This document shows positions 36,051 through 45,244 of a stretch of 64,000 bases of DNA, piece after piece. The notes beneath the pieces are model-generated. The model ran no database searches and had not been told where the DNA came from. It saw only the letters and a program-made list of their open reading frames with translations. Source of the stretch: JADKIH01 sp964595205. Lineage in GTDB: Bacteria; Bacteroidota; Bacteroidia; AKYH767-A; 2013-40CM-41-45. Within the stretch, counting starts at the first letter, position 1. Every line of letters begins with the position of its first letter. A program made the position numbers and the translations under genes. The stretch lies in NCBI GenBank assembly GCA_964595205.1, contig CAZQOQ010000002.1, positions 1-64,000 on the forward strand. Direction: 5' to 3'.

Positions 36051-36800
36051 ATGAAAGTAAAGGCCTTGTTTATCCTGTTAATCTGCGTTTTAATCTGCCT
36101 GTTACCGGCACATCACCTCTTTGCACAATCAGCAAAAAAATTGATCCACGACGGCAATAAAAAATACCAGGAAAAGAAATATTCAGAAGCCGAAATCAAT
36201 TACCGAAAGGCTATCGGAACAAACGAGAATCCGTTTGCCGGCAATTATAACCTCGGTAATACATACTATCAGGAGGGAAAATTTGAAGAAGCTGCACAGC
36301 AATACATGAATGCTGCCGGCACCAAATCGATTGACCGGGAAGAAATGGCAAAAACCCTTCACAACCTCGGTAATTCATACGTGAAGAATAAAAAATTTGA
36401 AGAAGGGATTGAGGCATATAAGCAGGCTCTGAAAATCAATCCTAAAGACAACGATACGAGGTACAATTTAGCCTATGCACAGGCTATGCTCCAGCAGCAA
36501 CAGCAACAGCAGCAGGGCGACGATAAAAATAAAGACAAGAATCAGGATAAGAATCAGGACAAGAATCAGCAGAAAAAAGACCAGCAGCAGAAAGAGCAGC
36601 AGCAGCAACAAAAACAACAGGAACAAAAGCAGGAGCAGGCAAAAGAAGAGCAACAAAAAGAGCAACAAGCCAGAAAAGACAAGATTTCCAAAGAGGATGC
36701 AGAGAAGATTCTCCAGGCATTAAATAACGATGAGAAGAAGACGCAAAAGAAATTAAACGTCAAACAGCCTGTTAAAATTCAGATCGAAAAAGAGTGGTAA
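36051..36800 (+). CDS. batC: BatC: periplasmic TPR protein with Gln/Lys-rich tail
   Basis: 249 aa. A signal peptide (about 1-26, cleaved after LFAQ) is followed by three tetratricopeptide repeats (about 28-142, e.g. LHNLGNSYVKNKKFEEGIEA). A low-complexity stretch (about 148-212) of Gln, Lys, Glu and Asp comes next, and then a short conserved helix (KISKEDAEKILQALNNDEK). The tail is encoded by CAG/CAA-rich repeats that could vary in length. TPRs imply a scaffold for the Bat complex. It lies 29 bases after batB. Confidence 0.92.
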   Translation: MKVKALFILLICVLICLLPAHHLFAQSAKKLIHDGNKKYQEKKYSEAEINYRKAIGTNENPFAGNYNLGNTYYQEGKFEEAAQQYMNAAGTKSIDREEMAKTLHNLGNSYVKNKKFEEGIEAYKQALKINPKDNDTRYNLAYAQAMLQQQQQQQQGDDKNKDKNQDKNQDKNQQKKDQQQKEQQQQQKQQEQKQEQAKEEQQKEQQARKDKISKEDAEKILQALNNDEKKTQKKLNVKQPVKIQIEKEW

Positions 36801-36823
36801 AATTTGCAATAAAAATTCATGTG

Positions 36824-38659
36824 ATGAGGAGCGTCAAGAAGATATCCGATTTTTTACCGTGTGCAGTTTTACTTTTATTCTTTCAATTCAGCAAGGTAAG
36901 CGCACAGGAGTTTTCAGCAACTGTTTCCTCACCTGCAGTTGATGTGGGTGAACAGTTCCAGGTGACCTTCAGTCTCAATTCAACCGGAAAAAATTTCCGG
37001 CCCCCTACATTTATCGATTTCAATGTGCTGATGGGCCCGAACCAAAGCACGCAGATGCAGATCATCAACGGTTCGGTTTCACAGACAATTTCATTCACAT
37101 ACGTACTTCAGGCAGTGAAGGAAGGAACATTTAAGATCGGACCGGCCGAGATAACGGTGGGGAATAATAAAGTTCAGTCAAATCCCGTGACTGTCATTGT
37201 CAGTAAAGCACAAAGCCGGCAACAATCCGGTTCTCAAAGACAGGGTGGAGATAATTCGGGTGGACCTGCCGGGAGCAGGAATGTCTTCATCAGGGCGAGT
37301 ATTGACAAGAGTAGTGTTTACCAGGGTGAAGGAATAGCCGTAACCTACAGGTTATATACTAAAGTCACGTTGCTGAACTATTCCGTCAATAAAATTCCGG
37401 CATTCAACGGTTTCTGGAGTCAGGATATTAACATGCCACAACAACTGGAGTTCCACAAGGAAAATCTTGATGGAGTTTTATATAATGTGGCAGACATTAA
37501 AAAAGTCGTTCTTTTTCCGCAGCGTCCCGGAACATTGAGCATCGATCCGATGGAAGTTGAAGTGATCGCACGCGTCCAGGTGAAACGGCAGCAACAGCAG
37601 AGCAATGATCCATTCAGCCAGTTTTTCAACGATCCGTTCTTCAACAATAATCTCCAGGACATAAAAGTTCCTATGAAGAGTGAAGTTTTGAAAGTGAATG
37701 TGCGGGAATTACCGCCGAATGCGCCGCAGGCATTTACAGGAGCGGTTGGAAAATTTGCCTATGAGGTATCGATGGACAAAAAAGAAGTGAAGGCACACGA
37801 TGCTGTGACACTTAAGATAAAGATATCAGGAAAAGGAAACATCAAACTTATCGAATCACCGAAGATTGAATTTCCACCCGACTTTGAAACCTATGATCCG
37901 AAAGAAAATGTATCGGTGAATGCCACCGGTAATGGAGTTACGGGAAGCAAGACTTTCGAATACCTGATCATACCGCGGAATCCCGGCAACTTTAAAATTG
38001 ATGTCGCGCCATTCTCATATTTCGATCTCGAGAAAAAACAATATGTGTCACAGTCGTCTCCGCAACTAAACCTACAGGTAGAAAGAGGCAGTGAGACAGG
38101 AACCACGGTGATCTCCGGCGTGAGCAAGTCGGATGTCCAGATGCTGGGAAAGGACATTCGTTTTATAAAGACAAAAGATCCGGAATTCATACAGGGAGTC
38201 GGCGGTTTATATAACAGCCCTGTCTTCTATTCACTCGTCGCGGCACCTGTTTTGTTATTTGCAGCCATGTTAGTGGTTCGAAGACGCAGGGAAGCTATGG
38301 CAGGAAATATGGGACTCGTTCGCAGCCAGCGTGCAAATAAGATTGCCATGAAGAGGCTGAGTGCTGCACAGAAATTCATGAAAGAAAACAACCGCGAAAA
38401 ATTCTTAGACGAAATGTTTCGCGCATTATGGGGTTTCATCAGCGACAAACTTCAGATCCCGGTTTCGGATCTGTCAAAGGATTCAGCCGCGCATGCCTTG
38501 CTTGCCCGTAAAATCCCGGACGGACTGGTGATGCAGTTTACAGATACGGTCGACATGTGTGAGTTTGCAAGATTCGCAGGCGGAATGGCGGAAAGCAATG
38601 AGGCCATTTATAAAAAAGGCATTGAAGTTATCTCCCAGCTTGAAAGCGCACTTGGATAA
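36824..38659 (+). CDS. batD: BatD: oxygen tolerance protein
   Basis: 611 aa from the ATG at 36824, chosen because it directly precedes a signal peptide (cleaved near VSAQ); an upstream GTG at 36794 would overlap batC. The N-terminal ATVSSPAVDVGEQFQVTFSL is the typical BatD opening. The periplasmic part has several Ig-like beta domains. One transmembrane helix (about 463-485, VFYSLVAAPVLLFAAMLVV) precedes a cytoplasmic helical domain of about 120 residues. BatD is a standard partner of BatA/B/C/E. Ten bases separate it from batE. Confidence 0.92.
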   Translation: MRSVKKISDFLPCAVLLLFFQFSKVSAQEFSATVSSPAVDVGEQFQVTFSLNSTGKNFRPPTFIDFNVLMGPNQSTQMQIINGSVSQTISFTYVLQAVKEGTFKIGPAEITVGNNKVQSNPVTVIVSKAQSRQQSGSQRQGGDNSGGPAGSRNVFIRASIDKSSVYQGEGIAVTYRLYTKVTLLNYSVNKIPAFNGFWSQDINMPQQLEFHKENLDGVLYNVADIKKVVLFPQRPGTLSIDPMEVEVIARVQVKRQQQQSNDPFSQFFNDPFFNNNLQDIKVPMKSEVLKVNVRELPPNAPQAFTGAVGKFAYEVSMDKKEVKAHDAVTLKIKISGKGNIKLIESPKIEFPPDFETYDPKENVSVNATGNGVTGSKTFEYLIIPRNPGNFKIDVAPFSYFDLEKKQYVSQSSPQLNLQVERGSETGTTVISGVSKSDVQMLGKDIRFIKTKDPEFIQGVGGLYNSPVFYSLVAAPVLLFAAMLVVRRRREAMAGNMGLVRSQRANKIAMKRLSAAQKFMKENNREKFLDEMFRALWGFISDKLQIPVSDLSKDSAAHALLARKIPDGLVMQFTDTVDMCEFARFAGGMAESNEAIYKKGIEVISQLESALG

Positions 38660-38668
38660 ATTCAGGAT

Positions 38669-39436
38669 ATGAAAACAAGGATTATTATAATCTTCACCTT
38701 ATTGTTGATTGCAAAAACATCCTTTGCAATCACGAAAACAGATGCTCTGAAGATTTATCATGAAGCCAATATTGCCTACCAGAAACTGGATTTCGAAACG
38801 AGCATCCGTAAATACGAAGAGCTCCTGAAAAACAACCAGGTCTCGACGGAAGTCTATTATAATTTAGGCAATTCATATTTTAAAGCAGGTAATTTTGCAA
38901 AGGCAATCCTGAATTATGAACGAGCGAAAAAGCTCGAACCTGAAGACGAGGACGCAAACTTCAATCTAAAGATCGCCTCTCTGAAAGTGGTTGATAAAAT
39001 AGAAACTGTTCCGGAGATCTTTTACAAGAGATGGATCAACCGTCTGTCTACGATCCTGCCTGCAAATACATTTTCCATACTTCTTATTATCATGGTCTGG
39101 CTGCTCTTCATATCCGCTGCTTTGTACGTAGCGGGTCATGCGGTTGCAGTGAGAAAAATATCTTTTGTATCGATCCTGCTCTTTTTAGTATTGACGATTG
39201 CCACCGGGATCCTGGCATCAAGAAGCCACCAGATTGCAAGCGTGGATAAGCAGGGCATCATCATGACCTCTTCCGTTTATATAAAGAGTTCGCCTGACGA
39301 TAAGGGAAATGATCTGTTTATTCTGCATGAAGGTACGAAAGTCGAAGTGCTGGATGAGTTGAACAACTGGAGAAAAATCAGGATAGCCAACGGAGGCATC
39401 GGCTGGATGAGGATGGACGAAATGGAAATCATCTGA
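38669..39436 (+). CDS. batE: BatE: TPR and SH3-domain membrane protein
   Basis: 255 aa. A signal peptide (about 1-20) is followed by two TPRs (about 28-105, VYYNLGNSYFKAGNFAKAIL), then two transmembrane helices (about 130-152 and 164-182), and a C-terminal bacterial SH3 domain (about 195-255) with VYIKSSPDDKG, LHEGTKVEVLDELNNWRKIR and GWM. This is the classic BatE layout. It closes the bat gene set; only two bases separate it from the phosphoesterase gene. Confidence 0.92.
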   Translation: MKTRIIIIFTLLLIAKTSFAITKTDALKIYHEANIAYQKLDFETSIRKYEELLKNNQVSTEVYYNLGNSYFKAGNFAKAILNYERAKKLEPEDEDANFNLKIASLKVVDKIETVPEIFYKRWINRLSTILPANTFSILLIIMVWLLFISAALYVAGHAVAVRKISFVSILLFLVLTIATGILASRSHQIASVDKQGIIMTSSVYIKSSPDDKGNDLFILHEGTKVEVLDELNNWRKIRIANGGIGWMRMDEMEII

Positions 39437-39438
39437 TC

Positions 39439-39966
39439 ATGCGTATCGGACTGCTGAGCGATACCCATGGTTACCTTGATCCGGTTATTTTCGAGCATTT
39501 CCGTGAGTGCGATGAGATATGGCATGCAGGAGATTTCGGCGACGCAATCGTTTCCGAACGATTATCGTCTTTCAAAAGTTTTAAAGGAGTATATGGAAAT
39601 GTAGATGGAAACGATGTACGTCGACTTCATCCCCCTGACCTGAATTTTAATTGTGAAGGACTGGATGTTTTCATCACTCATATCGGCGGCTATCCAGGAA
39701 ATTATTTTCCGGAGGCAGGAAAGAAAATCGAATCACTCAAACCCGGACTTTTTATCTGCGGTCATTCACACATTCTGAAAGTTATGCCCGACAAGAAGAA
39801 TAATTTGCTGCATATGAATCCAGGTGCAGCAGGCAAACATGGCTTTCATAAGATCAGAACCATACTGAGATTCGCAATCGAAAATGGTGTTGTGAAAGAC
39901 CTTGAAGCGATCGAACTGGGAATGAGAAGCACAGTTGAAGAAGTATCAGCGAAGCCTGTCCGCTGA
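39439..39966 (+). CDS. YfcE/MJ0936-type metallophosphoesterase
   Basis: 175 aa, cytoplasmic. The metal-binding motifs of the calcineurin-like fold are complete: LLSDTHG, HAGDFGD, YGNVDGND, THIGG and CGHSHI. YfcE-like enzymes hydrolyse phosphodiesters in vitro; the physiological substrate is unknown. It follows batE by two bases, so it is probably the last gene of the moxR-bat operon. Its 3' end overlaps the convergent DUF4293 gene by 21 bases. Confidence 0.88.
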   Translation: MRIGLLSDTHGYLDPVIFEHFRECDEIWHAGDFGDAIVSERLSSFKSFKGVYGNVDGNDVRRLHPPDLNFNCEGLDVFITHIGGYPGNYFPEAGKKIESLKPGLFICGHSHILKVMPDKKNNLLHMNPGAAGKHGFHKIRTILRFAIENGVVKDLEAIELGMRSTVEEVSAKPVR

Positions 39967-40374
39967 CCGAACAAGGTTTTCGTCGCGCCTGATAAAAAAT
40001 GAAGCGAGAAAAATGAATAATACCTCGATCAACGGCAGGTAACTTCCATAGGTATAATGAATTTTCTGATTGGTACCTTTTGACAGGGTGTCACCAAAGA
40101 AAAACAACAGGCCGATAAGAACACAAGTCAGCAACAGTCCCAGGTTACACATTCTTATCTGGATATTCCTGTTCCTGTAAAGGAAAATAGTGATAAAGCT
40201 AAGAATGCCGATGGCTCCGTTTAATATCGATAAAAGAGCATTGATGGAAATGGAATATTCAACCGGAGCCACTTCCGGTGCATCGGGTAAAAGTTCGAGG
40301 ACAGGCAAATAAAGCAGTAATATGCTGATTATTACGGATCCCAGGAGGAAAAGTGACTGTTTACGCTGTATCAT
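39946..40374 (-). CDS. DUF4293 family membrane protein
   Basis: 142 aa with four transmembrane helices (about 8-26, 45-65, 75-95 and 110-128). The start MIQRKQSLFLL and the basic end RRDENLVRSADRLR are diagnostic for DUF4293, a family restricted to Bacteroidota. Function unknown. It is transcribed toward the bat operon and overlaps its last gene tail-to-tail. In this phylum DUF4293 genes are often next to rho, as here, divergent across a 318-bp gap. Confidence 0.9.
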   Translation of the reverse strand: MIQRKQSLFLLGSVIISILLLYLPVLELLPDAPEVAPVEYSISINALLSILNGAIGILSFITIFLYRNRNIQIRMCNLGLLLTCVLIGLLFFFGDTLSKGTNQKIHYTYGSYLPLIEVLFIFLASFFIRRDENLVRSADRLR

Positions 40375-40692
40375 GGTATATCAGTAAGCTGACAAATTTC
40401 GTTGATTCAAAGAAAGGAAACAATATTCCAGGAAATGCAGTATGAACAATAAAATTTAATATATTTATAAAGATTTTAATGATTTCTTTGTTGGAATCAT
40501 TAAAATGAATTAGATTCGCATCGAAATTCAAATCCATTCTGGATTTTTTATTTAACCGTTGAGGAATTTTTCCTGTCGGCTTACAGTTCAAACCAGTTTC
40601 TTAATCATCATTTCTCTTATAAAAGGCTTTTATATACAAGCCACGAAAACAATAAACACTTTCCTAAGGTATTTTAAACCCAATAATTATTC
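40375..40692. other. 318-bp divergent control region between the DUF4293 gene and rho
   Basis: No gene is seen. It holds an inverted repeat AATGATT/AATCATT (40478-40484 and 40495-40501) and, nearer rho, GGCTT-TTATATAC-AAGCC, a small hairpin. Promoters for both flanking genes should lie here, but no convincing TAnnTTTG box was found. Confidence 0.5.
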
Positions 40693-42345
40693 ATGTACGA
40701 TATACTTGAATTAAACGATAAGCTCGTGAATGAGCTTAAAGAAATTGCTCGTCTGATGGAGATTCCAAACTATGACGAATTACGTAAACAGGAATTAATC
40801 TATAAAATTCTCGATCAGCAGGCCCTAAACCCGTCTGCAAGCAATTCGATCCGGGATTCATTAGTTTCAAAATTTTCAAACGATTCTTCAAAAATGGAAT
40901 TACACGAAGCTCCTATGCCAGCCACAAAAACAGAAACTTCGGAAAGCACTTCACGTCCGAAAAGAAAACGCGTCATCCCCGGTGAGGATTCCGAAATAAA
41001 AAAGATGCCGGTAGTGCTCGAACCGAGTGTGAAAGTACCAGCAAGCCGACCGGCCCCTCCTCCACCCCAGGTACAGGCAAAATCTGCACCCGAATCTGCC
41101 GAGCGAACCATTGAGCCACCGGCAAGAACATTTGTTCGTCCGGAAAATGAAAAAACTGCTCAGCAAAACAACCAGAATCAGAATTTCCGCCAGCGGAGAG
41201 ACCTGGTCGCTCCCGAGCCACCTGTCGATCCGGATACATTAATAAATGCGGAAGGTGTACTTGAAATTATGCCCGACGGATTTGGTTTCCTTCGCTCGAG
41301 CGATTTCAATTACCTCACTTCCCCTGATGATATGTATGTTTCACAGGCCCAGATCAAAACCTACGGATTAAAAACGGGTGATACCGTTCTTGGTACGGTC
41401 AGGCCGCCGAGAGAAGGAGAAAAGTATTTTCCACTGGTAAGTGTCAATTACATCAACGGACTTGATCCTTCCATTTCGAGGGACAGGATTCACTTCGACT
41501 ATCTTACTCCATTGTTCCCGTTTCAGAAATTAAACCTGAGCGGAGAAAAATCAAATTATTCCACGAGGATGATGGATCTTTTCACACCGATCGGAAAAGG
41601 TCAGCGTGGACTGATCGTCGCTCAGCCGAAAACCGGTAAGACGATTTTATTGAAGGACGTAGCCAATGCCATTGCCGCGAATCATCCGGAAGTTTATATG
41701 ATCATTCTGCTGATCGACGAGCGCCCGGAAGAGGTGACTGATATGGCCCGAAGCGTGAAAGCAGAAGTCGTCGCATCTACATTCGATGAACCTGCCGAAC
41801 GTCATGTTAAAATTGCCAACATCGTACTGGAAAAAGCAAAACGAATGGTCGAATGCGGACACGATGTAGTCATTCTTCTCGACTCCATCACACGCCTTGC
41901 CCGGGCATACAATACCGTGGCTCCTGCGAGCGGCAAGGTTTTATCCGGCGGTGTCGAAGCGAATGCCCTTCACAAACCAAAACGGTTTTTCGGTTCTGCC
42001 CGTAAAATTGAAAATGGAGGAAGCCTCACGATCATTGCAACTGCACTTACAGATACAGGCTCACGGATGGACGAGGTCATCTTCGAAGAATTTAAGGGTA
42101 CAGGTAACATGGAATTGCAACTCGACAGGAAGCTTGCCAACAAGCGACTCTTCCCGGCAATCGACCTCGTTGCATCGAGTACACGTCGCGAGGACATGCT
42201 TCTCGACAAGGAAATGCTGCAGCGGATGTGGATCCTCAGAAATCATCTCGCCGATATGAATTCCCTCGAAGCGATGGAGTTTATGCTCGAGCGCATGCGA
42301 GGTACGAAATCGAACGAGGAGTTTCTGGTTTCGATGAACGGATAA
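40693..42345 (+). CDS. rho: Transcription termination factor Rho
   Basis: 550 aa. A Rho N-terminal helical domain (about 1-40) is followed by a disordered Pro/Glu/Lys-rich insert (about 50-180). Next come the cold-shock-like RNA-binding domain (LEIMPDGFGFLRS) and the RecA-type ATPase with Walker A PKTGKT (residues 312-317), LIDERPEEVTDM and VILLDSITRLARAYN. The hexameric helicase ends untranslated or non-coding transcripts. The long insert is usual in Bacteroidota Rho. It converges with lon across 117 bp. Confidence 0.97.
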   Translation: MYDILELNDKLVNELKEIARLMEIPNYDELRKQELIYKILDQQALNPSASNSIRDSLVSKFSNDSSKMELHEAPMPATKTETSESTSRPKRKRVIPGEDSEIKKMPVVLEPSVKVPASRPAPPPPQVQAKSAPESAERTIEPPARTFVRPENEKTAQQNNQNQNFRQRRDLVAPEPPVDPDTLINAEGVLEIMPDGFGFLRSSDFNYLTSPDDMYVSQAQIKTYGLKTGDTVLGTVRPPREGEKYFPLVSVNYINGLDPSISRDRIHFDYLTPLFPFQKLNLSGEKSNYSTRMMDLFTPIGKGQRGLIVAQPKTGKTILLKDVANAIAANHPEVYMIILLIDERPEEVTDMARSVKAEVVASTFDEPAERHVKIANIVLEKAKRMVECGHDVVILLDSITRLARAYNTVAPASGKVLSGGVEANALHKPKRFFGSARKIENGGSLTIIATALTDTGSRMDEVIFEEFKGTGNMELQLDRKLANKRLFPAIDLVASSTRREDMLLDKEMLQRMWILRNHLADMNSLEAMEFMLERMRGTKSNEEFLVSMNG

Positions 42346-42376
42346 ATCGTTTTATTTTAATCCTCCGCCTGTAAAG

Positions 42377-42406
42377 CGACATTCTGAAAAATAATATCGA
42401 ATGTCG
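42377..42406. terminator. Inverted repeat in the rho/lon convergent gap
   Basis: CGACATTC (42377-42384) and GAATGTCG (42399-42406) form a perfect 8-bp stem with a 14-base AT-rich loop. No T tract follows, so it is at best a weak bidirectional terminator or an RNA 3'-end stabiliser. Confidence 0.35.
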
Positions 42407-42462
42407 AACAGATTAGAGAAGTCTGTATTGCGACCTGAATGCTGAATTTATCACCTTGGTTT

Positions 42463-44955
42463 TTACAACACCTCGGCTGCAGTATTCTTTTCATTCACAT
42501 ACGATAAATCAAGAGGCTTTTTTACCCGCTGCGAGAGCAGGGCAAGCTCAACCACCTCAATCATCTCTTTCACATAATGGAAATTCAAATCCTTAATGTA
42601 ATCCTTTTTAATTTCGCCTACGTCTTTCTTATTGTCTATTGACAGGATAATGTCTTTAATCCCCGCACGCTTGGCTGCCAGTATTTTTTCCTTTATGCCA
42701 CCCACCGGTAAAACCTTTCCCCGAAGTGTAATCTCACCCGTCATTGCCATATGCGGCCTCACCTTTCTTTGCGTGAATATGGATGCCAGCGAAGTAAGCA
42801 TAGTAATTCCTGCCGAAGGACCATCTTTCGGTGTTGCTCCCTCTGGCACATGAATATGTACATCCCACTGATCGAAGATTCGCGCATCGATTTTTAAATG
42901 CTCTGCATGAGCTTTAAGGTATGCCATTGCTATCACCGCCGATTCTTTCATCACATCACCAAGGTTTCCTGTTATCGTGAGTTTTCCTTTTCCCTTGCTG
43001 ATGCTTGATTCCACGAAGAGTATTTCTCCTCCAACAGACGTCCAGGCCAGACCGGTAACTACACCAGCCACTTCATTTCCCTGGTATTTATCCTTCTGGA
43101 AAATTGGTGCGCCCAGTATTCTGACTACGTCATCTTCCGTAAGTGCAGGATTATATTCTTCTTCCATTGCCACCGACTTTGCAAGTCCGCGTACGAGAGA
43201 TGCAATTTTCTTTTCAAGTCCTCTCACGCCGGATTCCCTCGAATAATGCTCGATCAGGTATTCGATCAGTTTAGGTGACAGCTTCAGGTGCTCCTTCTTC
43301 AGGCCGTGCGCTTCAAGCTGCTTTGGAATCAGGTGCTTTATGGCAATCTGAATTTTTTCTTCGATCGTGTAACCATTGATCTCGATGATTTCCATCCTGT
43401 CGAGCAATGCAGGCTGCACCTTGCTTAGTGAATTTGCGGTTGCAATGAAGAGCACGTTGGAAAGATCGTAATCAATCTCTACGTAGTTATCATAAAATGT
43501 ATTGTTCTGTTCAGGATCCAACACTTCCAGCAATGCCGATGATGGATCACCATGAAAATCGTTTCCAAGCTTGTCGATCTCATCGAGGACAAATACGGGA
43601 TTAGAAGACTTCGCCTTTTTCAGGTTCTGAATGATGCGTCCCGGCATAGCACCAATATAAGTCTTGCGATGACCACGGATTTCTGCTTCGTCGCGCAAAC
43701 CGCCGAGCGACATCCTAACGTATTTTCTTCCCAGCGCCTTCGCAATTGATTTTCCGAGGGAAGTCTTTCCGACACCCGGCGGACCATACAGGCACATGAT
43801 GGGCGATTTCATATCACGCTTCAGCTTTAATACTGCCAGATATTCGAGGATGCGCGATTTTACCTTCTCGAGTCCGTAATGATCTTTGTCTAAAACTTTC
43901 TGAGCATGCTTCAGGTCGAAGTTGTCGTTGGTGAATTCATCCCATGGAAGATCGAGCAATAGTTCCAGGTAATTTAAGATCACGGAATATTCTGCAGCCG
44001 CAGGATTCATTCTCGCCAGGCGGTCGGATTCTTTCTTGAAGGTTTCGGCAACCTCCTTACTCCATTTCTTCTTCGAAGCGCGCTCCCGCAATTCGCTGAC
44101 TTCCCTGTCAGGGGAATTGCCTCCGAGTTCTTCCTGGATGGTCCTTAATTGCTGGTTGAGAAAATATTCACGCTGTTGTTTGTCGATGTCGATACGCACC
44201 TTACTCTGAATCTGGTTCTTCAGTTCAAGCATCTGCAATTCCTTATCGAGGTGTTCGAGCACTCTTGTTGCCCGTTCTTTATGATCGATGATTTCAAGAA
44301 GCTGTTGTTTCTTCGGAACATCCAGGTTCATGTTTGAGCAGATGAAATTGATCAGGAAGGTGTGGCTTTCGATGTTCCTGATTGCAAATGCTGCGTCGGA
44401 AGGAATGTTAGGTGAATGCTGTATGATCTGAAGAGCCAGGTCTTTAAGTGAAGCTACAAGGGCGACGAATTCTTTATCGGAAACGTTTGCCGGCATTTCC
44501 GGAAACGATTTCACCTTACAACGGATATATGGTTCCGTTTCCAGGCATTCATCGAGGCGGAAACGGCGTTTACCCTGTATTATAATGGTGGTATTTCCAT
44601 CGGGCATCCGTAAAAGTTTCAGCACCTGGGCAACGGTGCCCACCTTGTTGAGATCTTCAAAAGAAGGGTCTTCTATGCTGACATCTTTTTGGGATACGAC
44701 GCCGATGATTTTATCACCTTTATTGGCGTCTTTTATGAGGTTGATTGATTTATCCCGTCCAACGGTAATGGGTATTACCACACCCGGGAAAAGGACCGTA
44801 TTACGCAGCGGTAAAATCGATAAAACGGCAGGCACATCCTGCTGATTCATCTGGTCTTCGTCTTCCTGCGACAGGAGAGGAATAAATTCAGTATCGTCGT
44901 CGATTATATTGGATAAATCGAATGATTTGAGGTCTTTGGGATTGAATGAGGACAT
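42463..44955 (-). CDS. lon: ATP-dependent protease Lon
   Basis: 830 aa. The N-terminal substrate-binding domain starts near LSILPLRNTVLFPGVVIP. A coiled-coil region is followed by the AAA+ module with Walker A GPPGVGKT (from residue 391) and VFVLDEIDKLG. The C-terminal protease has the catalytic Ser714 in PKDGPSAG and Lys757 in GGIKEKILAAKRAG, 43 residues apart as in other Lon enzymes. It degrades misfolded and regulatory proteins. The 5' region carries a perfect 15-bp palindrome 19 bases before the start codon, a likely operator. Length and residues are standard. Confidence 0.97.
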   Translation of the reverse strand: MSSFNPKDLKSFDLSNIIDDDTEFIPLLSQEDEDQMNQQDVPAVLSILPLRNTVLFPGVVIPITVGRDKSINLIKDANKGDKIIGVVSQKDVSIEDPSFEDLNKVGTVAQVLKLLRMPDGNTTIIIQGKRRFRLDECLETEPYIRCKVKSFPEMPANVSDKEFVALVASLKDLALQIIQHSPNIPSDAAFAIRNIESHTFLINFICSNMNLDVPKKQQLLEIIDHKERATRVLEHLDKELQMLELKNQIQSKVRIDIDKQQREYFLNQQLRTIQEELGGNSPDREVSELRERASKKKWSKEVAETFKKESDRLARMNPAAAEYSVILNYLELLLDLPWDEFTNDNFDLKHAQKVLDKDHYGLEKVKSRILEYLAVLKLKRDMKSPIMCLYGPPGVGKTSLGKSIAKALGRKYVRMSLGGLRDEAEIRGHRKTYIGAMPGRIIQNLKKAKSSNPVFVLDEIDKLGNDFHGDPSSALLEVLDPEQNNTFYDNYVEIDYDLSNVLFIATANSLSKVQPALLDRMEIIEINGYTIEEKIQIAIKHLIPKQLEAHGLKKEHLKLSPKLIEYLIEHYSRESGVRGLEKKIASLVRGLAKSVAMEEEYNPALTEDDVVRILGAPIFQKDKYQGNEVAGVVTGLAWTSVGGEILFVESSISKGKGKLTITGNLGDVMKESAVIAMAYLKAHAEHLKIDARIFDQWDVHIHVPEGATPKDGPSAGITMLTSLASIFTQRKVRPHMAMTGEITLRGKVLPVGGIKEKILAAKRAGIKDIILSIDNKKDVGEIKKDYIKDLNFHYVKEMIEVVELALLSQRVKKPLDLSYVNEKNTAAEVL

Positions 44956-44973
44956 AGTTTACGAATGTAAGAA

Positions 44974-44988
44974 ACGTCAATCTGACGT
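44974..44988. promoter_or_regulatory. 15-bp palindrome upstream of lon, candidate operator
   Basis: ACGTCA-ATC-TGACGT is a perfect 6+3+6 inverted repeat. Its core GTCAATCTGAC (44976-44986) recurs as GTCAAACTGAC at 45032-45042. Position just before the lon start fits repressor or activator binding. Confidence 0.55.
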
Positions 44989-45007
44989 AAAAATTAAATG
45001 TCACCCG

Positions 45008-45042
45008 CCGGGTCGAATTCCATGCCACCGGGTCAAACTGAC
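45008..45042. promoter_or_regulatory. Second GTCA-N3-TGAC site and CCGGGTC direct repeats
   Basis: CCGGGTC occurs at 45008-45014 and again at 45028-45034, exactly 20 bp apart (about two helical turns). The second copy runs into GTCAAACTGAC (45032-45042), which matches the lon palindrome core at 10 of 11 positions. Together these suggest a regulator bound between lon and the aminotransferase gene. Confidence 0.45.
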
Positions 45043-45201
45043 ACAATTGTAAAAATATGATTTCGTATTGTCATTTTTACCTCAAAAAGAAAATAATCAC
45101 ATTAAATATCACAATGAAATCCGTACACTGTGTATCGTAAACAATATGCATTGGTTTCCAACATCAAACATTAAACGGGACAGATTAATACTCGCGGGAA
45201 A

Positions 45202-45232
45202 TTGGCTAATTGACTGGAATCTGCTACGTTTG
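45202..45232 (+). promoter_or_regulatory. Promoter of the aminotransferase gene
   Basis: TTG (45202-45204), 20 bases, then TACGTTTG (45225-45232) is an exact match to the Bacteroidota TTG-N20-TAnnTTTG pattern. It lies 12 bases before the ATG at 45245, so the leader would be only a few bases. Its position also shows that the longer open frame to the left is not translated. Confidence 0.65.
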
Positions 45233-45244
45233 CAACCTTTAAAT

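Noticed and set aside
45068..45244. N-terminal extension of 59 codons on the aminotransferase
   Set aside because: It covers a consensus promoter and lacks similarity to the family's N-terminus; the ATG at 45245 fits.
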